Positions 5,587 to 10,046 of a stretch of 10,046 nucleotides of DNA are shown here, in pieces; position 1 is the stretch's first letter, and each line of letters begins with the position of its first letter. The position numbers and the translations under genes were made by a program. Below the pieces are notes generated by a model. That model was not told the DNA's origin, did no database searches, and saw nothing but the letters and a program-made list of their open reading frames with translations. The DNA is from Patescibacteria group bacterium (lineage in GTDB: Bacteria; Patescibacteriota; Minisyncoccia; Sungbacterales; GWA2-42-14), in assembly GCA_018971745.1 (NCBI GenBank), contig JAGXAD010000013.1, positions 1 through 10,046 of the forward strand, in the 5' to 3' direction.

Positions 5587-7563
5587 ATGATATACATCCC
5601 TATTATCATCTCTTTATCCGCAATTGTTTTTGCCTTGTGGCTTCGTTCGCGGGTTATGCGCGAGCCGCGCGGCGACTCCGAAATGGTTGAGATCGCAAAC
5701 GCGATTAAAGAAGGATCACGGGCGTATTTGAAGCGCCAAAATAAAACCGTTGCGTGGGTCGCGCTTGCGTTATTTATTGTAATCGGCGCGTCATCGCTTG
5801 GATGGGGAACGGCATTTGGATTTTTATTGGGTGCCTGTGCATCAGCCCTTGCTGGGTATCTTGGCATGATGACCGCGGTTGACGCGAATTCGCGCACGGC
5901 CGAGGCCGCAAAAAAGGGATTGGCTGATGCGTTTAATCTTGCGTACAAAGGCGGCGCGGTTACCGGATTTTTGGTGGTTGGTTTGAGTTTATTTGCGGTA
6001 ACCATTGTATATTGGTTTGCAAAAGATTTGTCCGTGCTTGTCGGGCTCGGGTTCGGCGGGTCTTTGATTTCCGTATTTGCGCGGCTTGGCGGCGGAATTT
6101 ATACCAAGGGTGCTGATGTCGGCGCGGATTTGGTTGGAAAAGTTGAAGCAGGCATTCCGGAGGACGACCCGCGAAATCCTGCGGTCATTGCTGACAATGT
6201 GGGAGACAATGTCGGCGATTGCGCCGGCATGGCGGCTGATTTGTTTGAGACATACGCAATAACCATGATTGCGGGAATGCTTTTGGGGTCGTTCGTGTAC
6301 GGCGTTTCGTCTCCGCTCGTTATGTTCCCGCTGATGATCGGTTCGCTCTCCATTATCGGATCAATCGCAGGAAGTTTTTTCGTGAAAATTCCAAAATCGC
6401 AATCCATTATGGCGGGGTTATACCGGGGACTTGTTGCGTCTGCGATTGTTTCAGCTTTGTTGCTTTTGCCGGCGATGTATTTCTCGTTTGAACGCCAGGA
6501 TATATGGAAGAATTACGGCGCGGGTTTGGTTGGCTTTTTGGTAACGGCTTTGATGGTGCTTGCAACCGAATATTACACTTCAAAAAAATTCCGGCCGGTC
6601 AAACAAATCGCGCTTGCCTCAACCACCGGGCACGGCACCAATATGATCATCGGGCTTGCCATGTCGCTTGAGGCAACCGCTCTGCCGATTGTCATTATCG
6701 TATCCGGCATGCTGACTGCGTACGGCTTTGCCGGAATGTACGGCGTCTCAATCGCCGCCGTTACCATGCTTTCCATGGCGGGCATTATGGTTGCGATTGA
6801 TTCGTTTGGACCCATTACGGATAACGCCGGAGGCATTGCCGAGATGGCGGGTATGTCTCAGGAGGTGCGCGCCGTAACCGATCCGCTGGATGCGGTCGGC
6901 AATACGACCAAAGCAATAACTAAGGGGTATGCGATTGCCTCAGCCGGCCTTGCCGCGATGGTGCTGTTTGCATCATACACCGAAGAATTAAAAAATGTCG
7001 GCAAAACAATTTTGTTTGACATTGCAAATCCCTTCGTGCTTGCCGGATTGTTTTTGGGTGCGGCGCTTCCCTATTTGTTCGCGTCCATTGCGATGCGCGC
7101 GGTCGGAAAAGCCGGACAAGGAGTCGTGGAAGAAGTGCGCAGGCAGTTTCGCGAGATCAAAGGCATTATGGAAGGAACCGCAAAGCCGGAATACGGCCGC
7201 ACCGTTGACATCGTTACGAAAGCCGCGCTTCGCGAAATGATTGTGCCGGCATTGATTCCGGTGGTTGTGCCGGTTGCGGTCGGATTTTTGCTCGGACCCG
7301 AAGCGCTTGGCGGATTGTTGGTCGGATCAATCGTAACCGGGCTCTTTGTCGCGATTTCCATGACATCCGGAGGTGCTGCTTGGGACAACGCGAAAAAATA
7401 CATTGAGGAAGGAAACTACGGCGGCAAAAAATCGTTTGCGCATCAGGCCGCCGTGACGGGTGACACCGTCGGCGACCCGTATAAAGATACTGCCGGACCC
7501 GCAATCAATCCGATGATTAAGATTGTAAATATAGTCGCGTTGTTGATCGCAAGATTTTTATAA
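5587..7563 (+). CDS. hppA: K+-independent membrane-bound proton-pumping pyrophosphatase
   Basis: HppA couples hydrolysis of cytoplasmic pyrophosphate to proton export, saving energy otherwise lost as heat. The 658-residue protein is highly hydrophobic, with many membrane helices, as expected for the family. Substrate and magnesium motifs are intact: [18 protein letters not shown] (168-185), [22 protein letters not shown] (193-214), DNAGGIAEM (412-420) and [16 protein letters not shown] (432-447), plus [14 protein letters not shown] (625-638). In the GNTTKAIT segment, Lys442 and Thr445 occupy the positions that separate K+-independent enzymes (Lys/Thr) from K+-dependent ones (Ala with Gly or Ala). 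Known Na+ pumps belong to the K+-dependent group, so proton pumping is inferred. ATG 5587 opens directly into the first hydrophobic helix; only a weak GGGAA precedes it. It probably shares the nusA transcript. The 3' end meets a convergent membrane-protein gene. Confidence 0.96.
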   Translation: MIYIPIIISLSAIVFALWLRSRVMREPRGDSEMVEIANAIKEGSRAYLKRQNKTVAWVALALFIVIGASSLGWGTAFGFLLGACASALAGYLGMMTAVDANSRTAEAAKKGLADAFNLAYKGGAVTGFLVVGLSLFAVTIVYWFAKDLSVLVGLGFGGSLISVFARLGGGIYTKGADVGADLVGKVEAGIPEDDPRNPAVIADNVGDNVGDCAGMAADLFETYAITMIAGMLLGSFVYGVSSPLVMFPLMIGSLSIIGSIAGSFFVKIPKSQSIMAGLYRGLVASAIVSALLLLPAMYFSFERQDIWKNYGAGLVGFLVTALMVLATEYYTSKKFRPVKQIALASTTGHGTNMIIGLAMSLEATALPIVIIVSGMLTAYGFAGMYGVSIAAVTMLSMAGIMVAIDSFGPITDNAGGIAEMAGMSQEVRAVTDPLDAVGNTTKAITKGYAIASAGLAAMVLFASYTEELKNVGKTILFDIANPFVLAGLFLGAALPYLFASIAMRAVGKAGQGVVEEVRRQFREIKGIMEGTAKPEYGRTVDIVTKAALREMIVPALIPVVVPVAVGFLLGPEALGGLLVGSIVTGLFVAISMTSGGAAWDNAKKYIEEGNYGGKKSFAHQAAVTGDTVGDPYKDTAGPAINPMIKIVNIVALLIARFL

Positions 7564-7590
7564 AAAAGAGCCGATCTCTGCGAACGGCTC
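7562..7590 (-). terminator. Minus-strand terminator of the DUF502-like gene
   Basis: Read on the minus strand, GAGCCG (7590-7585), an 11-base loop and CGGCTC (7573-7568) are followed by six T (7567-7562). It lies just past the minus-strand stop codon. The T-run is the A-run that begins inside the hppA stop codon, so the two genes share this short region. Confidence 0.8.
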
Positions 7591-7621
7591 ATCATATTTC
7601 ACGCCTGTGAAATATGATTTT
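7591..7621 (+). terminator. Plus-strand hairpin after hppA, overlapping the convergent gene's stop
   Basis: ATCATATTTCAC (7591-7602) pairs perfectly with GTGAAATATGAT (7607-7618) across a GCCT loop: a 12-bp stem followed by TTTT-CC. The U-tract is short, so termination of hppA may be partial. The minus-strand stop codon (7601-7599) lies in the left arm. Confidence 0.6.
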
Positions 7622-8228
7622 CCTGATACAAGTGAAAGCGTTCCACAATTTCTTTGATGGTTGCGCGTTTGAATATTCCACGAAGATCCGCGCGCTTTGC
7701 GCCGAACCCAAATGAAATGTGAATTGCGGAGACCTCCGAAGCGGATAGCCCGTAATATACCACATCATCATCAAAATAATAGAGTTCCTGAGGCGGAATC
7801 GCAGCAACCCCTATTACGGCAAGATAGCCGTAATCCGTCAGAAATACTTTTGTAATTGCTGCGGGATGCAATCTTCCTTCACGATACAGGGATACGAAAA
7901 TCGGTCCGCAACCGGATGACCCCCAAAGTTTGCGCAAATTGTCAAAATGATCTTTCCTTTGAAGAACTGCCCCGACAAAAGGAACTCTATGAAACATGCG
8001 CGCAAGAAACGGTCCGACATACGGAACGTCGAAAAGAAAACCGATGCACCACAAAAAGCAAAGAAGCATGCTAAAGCCCACCGCAAATATTTTCTTTCCC
8101 AAAAGAAGCTTAACCAGCGGATCAAATATTTCATCACCAAGGTGGATAAGTCCTCCAAACCAATAGGCGATAAAAAGAGGAAGGCATACTAGAAACCCTA
8201 TTCCAATTCGCTCCAGTTGTCGCCACAT
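7599..8228 (-). CDS. DUF502-like two-helix membrane protein
   Basis: This 209-residue protein of unknown function resembles the DUF502 family. Two hydrophobic helices near the N-terminus (about 8-29 and 46-67) form a membrane hairpin. Then come a basic RVPFVGAVLQ segment (81-90), matching the family's 'IPxVxxxY' region, a beta-rich soluble part (GPIFVSLYREG, 108-118) and a closing DDVVYYGLSASEVSAIHISFGFG stretch (154-176), which fits the family's C-terminal 'S-x-G' ending. A charged tail follows. No cleavable signal peptide is evident; the soluble domain probably stays at the inner face of the membrane. On its own strand, AGGA lies 9 bases before ATG, and a good promoter (8297-8269) overlaps the start of tig. 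It is convergent with hppA. It is the only minus-strand gene seen here. The family match rests on pattern recognition, not a search. Confidence 0.65.
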   Translation of the reverse strand: MWRQLERIGIGFLVCLPLFIAYWFGGLIHLGDEIFDPLVKLLLGKKIFAVGFSMLLCFLWCIGFLFDVPYVGPFLARMFHRVPFVGAVLQRKDHFDNLRKLWGSSGCGPIFVSLYREGRLHPAAITKVFLTDYGYLAVIGVAAIPPQELYYFDDDVVYYGLSASEVSAIHISFGFGAKRADLRGIFKRATIKEIVERFHLYQENHISQA

Positions 8229-8268
8229 AAAACCATGTCCTATTTTTTGTAAAAGATCGTCTTTAGTA

Positions 8269-8297
8269 ATTATTGCACACCTTTATGAATTTATCAA
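8269..8297 (-). promoter_or_regulatory. Extended -10 promoter for the DUF502-like gene
   Basis: On the minus strand, TTGATA (8297-8292), a 17-base spacer and AATAAT (8274-8269) are preceded by TG-C (8277-8275). Each hexamer matches consensus at five of six positions. The expected start is near 8262, giving a leader of about 34 bases. The -35 lies inside codons 3-5 of tig. Confidence 0.7.
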
Positions 8298-9604
8298 TTA
8301 AACGCTTGCCGCATTCCTCCGCGGAAATTGCGATTACATTTCCGCACGATGCGGTAAAAAATGAATTGCAAAAAGCCGCCGAGGAATTATCGGCCTCTTT
8401 GGACATTCCCGGATTTCGCAAAGGCAAAGCGCCCTACGAAAAAGTGAAAGAGCGGGTCGGCGAATTTGCCGTATATGAGCGCGCCGCGGAATTGTTAATC
8501 CGCAAACAATACGCTGAAGTGCTGCAAGTTGCCGCTGAAGAAGAAAAAAAATCAGGCAGACCGTTTGAGCCGGTCGGCGCTCCGGAAATTGCCATTACGA
8601 AACTCGCGCCCGGAAGCGATTTGGCATACACGATTACGCTTGCCGTAATGCCGGAAATTTTATTGCCGGATTATCAGTCAATGGCGCGGTGCGTAATGCA
8701 GGGAAAAAAAGAAGAAACCGTTTCGGAAAAAGAAGCGGAAGATGCGGTTAGATGGCTTTTGGAATCGCGCGCGAAATATATCACGGTTTCACAACCGGCT
8801 GAAAAAGGGAATGCAATAGAAATTGATTTTGAAACTTTTATGGACGGCGTGCGACTTGAACACGGCGATTCAAAAGCACACCCGTTCGTGCTCGGGGAGG
8901 GAAAGTTTATTCCCGGATTTGAAGATGAGCTTGTCGGAATGTCTGCGGGTGAGACAAAAGAGTTTTCTTTGGTCGCGCCGAATGATTATTTTGAAAAAAA
9001 CATTGCCGGCAAAAAATTGGATTTTAAGGTGAGCGTGAAACTGGTCGAGCGCCGCGAGGTGCCTGAATTTTCCGATGAGTTCGCGCGCGGGCTTGGTAAC
9101 AATTTTGCGGGGGCTGAAGACGCAAAAAAAAGCATTCGCGAAGGGCTTGCTTTGGAAAAACAAAAAAAAGAGCAGGAACGATTGCGCGTGAAAATGATTG
9201 ATGAAATTGCGAATGCCGTCTTCATTGACCCGCCTCAGGTTCTGCTTGATGCGGAAAAGAAAAAAATGATTGAAGAATTGCGACAGGGCATTGAGCGGAT
9301 GGGGCTCAAATGGGACCAATATCTTATCAATATTAAAAAAACCGAAGACGAACTGAAAAAAGGATGGAACAAAGACGCCTTGCGCCGCGTCACAATCGCA
9401 CTGGTGCTTCGCGAAATCGCGGATAAAGAAAGTATCAAGCCCGCGGACGAGGAAGTGCAGGAAGAAGCAAATAAAATCGTTTTGCAATCTGGTTTTACGG
9501 ACGAGCAAATTAAAAAAATTGACAAAGTGTCATTAAAGCAATATGCTTATGGTATTGTACGCAATGAAAAAGTGTTTGCATTTTTAGAAAATATTAAAAA
9601 GTAA
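8285..9604 (+). CDS. tig: Trigger factor, ribosome-bound chaperone and prolyl isomerase
   Basis: Trigger factor docks at the ribosome exit tunnel and shields nascent chains. The 439-residue protein has an N-terminal ribosome-binding domain with the GFRKGKAP signature (43-50) in the docking loop. An FKBP-type peptidyl-prolyl isomerase domain (about 170-256) includes [19 protein letters not shown] (201-219). A long helical C-terminal arm domain, rich in Lys and Glu, runs from about 260 to the end. Overall length is typical of the family. ATG 8285 starts at the expected position (MNLSIKRL); an in-frame TTG at 8273 would add four residues without support. No Shine-Dalgarno sequence precedes ATG, and the 56-base gap to the divergent gene contains only weak plus-strand promoter elements, so a very short or absent leader is possible. 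clpP follows after 5 bases, a common pairing in bacteria. Confidence 0.96.
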   Translation: MNLSIKRLPHSSAEIAITFPHDAVKNELQKAAEELSASLDIPGFRKGKAPYEKVKERVGEFAVYERAAELLIRKQYAEVLQVAAEEEKKSGRPFEPVGAPEIAITKLAPGSDLAYTITLAVMPEILLPDYQSMARCVMQGKKEETVSEKEAEDAVRWLLESRAKYITVSQPAEKGNAIEIDFETFMDGVRLEHGDSKAHPFVLGEGKFIPGFEDELVGMSAGETKEFSLVAPNDYFEKNIAGKKLDFKVSVKLVERREVPEFSDEFARGLGNNFAGAEDAKKSIREGLALEKQKKEQERLRVKMIDEIANAVFIDPPQVLLDAEKKKMIEELRQGIERMGLKWDQYLINIKKTEDELKKGWNKDALRRVTIALVLREIADKESIKPADEEVQEEANKIVLQSGFTDEQIKKIDKVSLKQYAYGIVRNEKVFAFLENIKK

Positions 9605-9609
9605 TAACT

Positions 9610-10046
9610 ATGGAAGAATATAATCAATATTTAATCCCCACCGTCATAGAAAAATCGCAATACGGCGAGCGCGCGTATGATATTTATTCGCGGCTTCTCA
9701 AAGACCGCATCATTTTTTTGGGCGGACCCATTACCGATCAAGTCGCGAATGCCGTAATCGCGCAGTTGCTGTTTCTTGACCGCGAGGACTCAAAGGACGA
9801 CATCAAGGTATACATTAATTCCCCGGGCGGCTCGGTATCAGCCGGTCTTGCAATTTATGACACGATGCAGTATTTGAAACATGATGTGTCCACGATTTGC
9901 ATCGGCATGGCCGCATCAGCCGCGGCACTTCTGCTTGCGGCCGGCGCCAAAGGCAAGCGCTATTCTTTGCCGAACGCGGAAATTTTGATTCATCAGGTCA
10001 TGGCCGGCGGCATTGAAGGCCAGGCAACGGAAATTGAAATTTCCGC
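9610..10046 (+). CDS. clpP: ATP-dependent Clp protease proteolytic subunit (3'-truncated by window)
   Basis: ClpP forms the tetradecameric serine-protease chamber that degrades proteins fed by Clp ATPases such as ClpX. The first 145 residues are in the window. They start [14 protein letters not shown], and [19 protein letters not shown] (23-41) fits the family N-terminus. The oxyanion-region glycines are in [11 protein letters not shown] (69-79). The nucleophile Ser103 is in GMAASAAA, and the catalytic His128 is in EILIHQ. The third catalytic residue, Asp, would lie beyond the right edge. The segment after Ser103 (AAALLLAAG) and the Glu124-Ile pair before His128 differ from the E. coli sequence but keep the expected length. 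The ATG lies 5 bases after the tig stop and has no Shine-Dalgarno sequence, which suggests translational coupling to tig. The gene continues past 10046. Confidence 0.96.
   Translation, partial: MEEYNQYLIPTVIEKSQYGERAYDIYSRLLKDRIIFLGGPITDQVANAVIAQLLFLDREDSKDDIKVYINSPGGSVSAGLAIYDTMQYLKHDVSTICIGMAASAAALLLAAGAKGKRYSLPNAEILIHQVMAGGIEGQATEIEIS

Noticed and set aside
5166..6005. Long minus-strand open frame opposite the end of nusA and start of hppA
   Set aside because: Its Ser/Phe/Ala-rich low-complexity product is the shadow of the Lys/Glu-rich nusA tail and the hydrophobic start of hppA; both plus-strand genes are certain.
1..7621. JAMM, M1 aminopeptidase, ASCH and nusA as one functional operon
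   Set aside because: Strong terminators at 649, 3408 and 3920 and separate candidate promoters show that these are independent units, despite the shared peptide theme of the first two.
8870..9508. Minus-strand open frame of about 210 codons within tig
   Set aside because: Phe/His/Leu-rich translation with no recognisable domain, fully inside a confidently assigned trigger factor gene.
1..10046. CRISPR arrays, tRNA/rRNA genes, insertion sequences or prophage genes
   Set aside because: No regularly spaced repeats, cloverleaf-like sequences, transposase or integrase motifs, or terminal inverted repeats were seen; the only repeats are short and intergenic.

Overview
The window is a compact bacterial chromosome segment of mixed base composition: coding regions are rich in both A-runs and GCG/CGC codons, and gaps are short. 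It holds eight protein genes and no rRNA, tRNA, CRISPR array or insertion sequence that I can see. The standard code fits, because TGA acts as a stop. Several features point to a Patescibacteria/CPR (Parcubacteria-like) genome: a NusA with an acidic insert and a Lys/Glu-rich tail, a K+-independent membrane pyrophosphatase, short intergenic AT-rich repeats, and several core genes with no Shine-Dalgarno (SD) sequence. This placement is an inference; no marker rRNA is present.

Layout. At the left edge (1-678) is a JAB/MPN (JAMM) metalloprotease-like gene closed by a strong terminator. From 680 to 3442 a monocistronic unit carries a large M1 zinc aminopeptidase of the puromycin-sensitive/ERAP type, with its own promoter and terminator. 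From 3447 to 3951 a second single-gene unit encodes a small ASCH-domain protein. From 3963 to 7621 come nusA and then hppA, driven by a near-consensus extended -10 promoter. A terminator-like hairpin lies immediately after that promoter, before nusA. From 8297 down to 7562 a DUF502-like two-helix membrane protein is encoded on the minus strand, convergent with hppA. From 8285 to the right edge are tig (trigger factor) and the start of clpP, five bases apart on the plus strand.

How the parts relate. The tig-clpP pair is a classic folding/proteolysis neighbourhood. The M1 aminopeptidase and the JAMM protein also act on peptides or proteins, but each is insulated by terminators, so a joint pathway is not demonstrated. 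NusA is a transcription elongation/termination factor and HppA is a pyrophosphate-driven proton pump; they share a transcript by proximity rather than by obvious function.

The most notable non-coding structures are three. The nusA leader has a promoter, a GAGA-loop hairpin with a 7-T run, and a six-codon mini-ORF overlapping the hairpin. A nested inverted repeat sits between nusA and hppA. Overlapping divergent promoter elements appear to lie between tig and the DUF502-like gene. I found no clear new multi-gene defence or mobile system.
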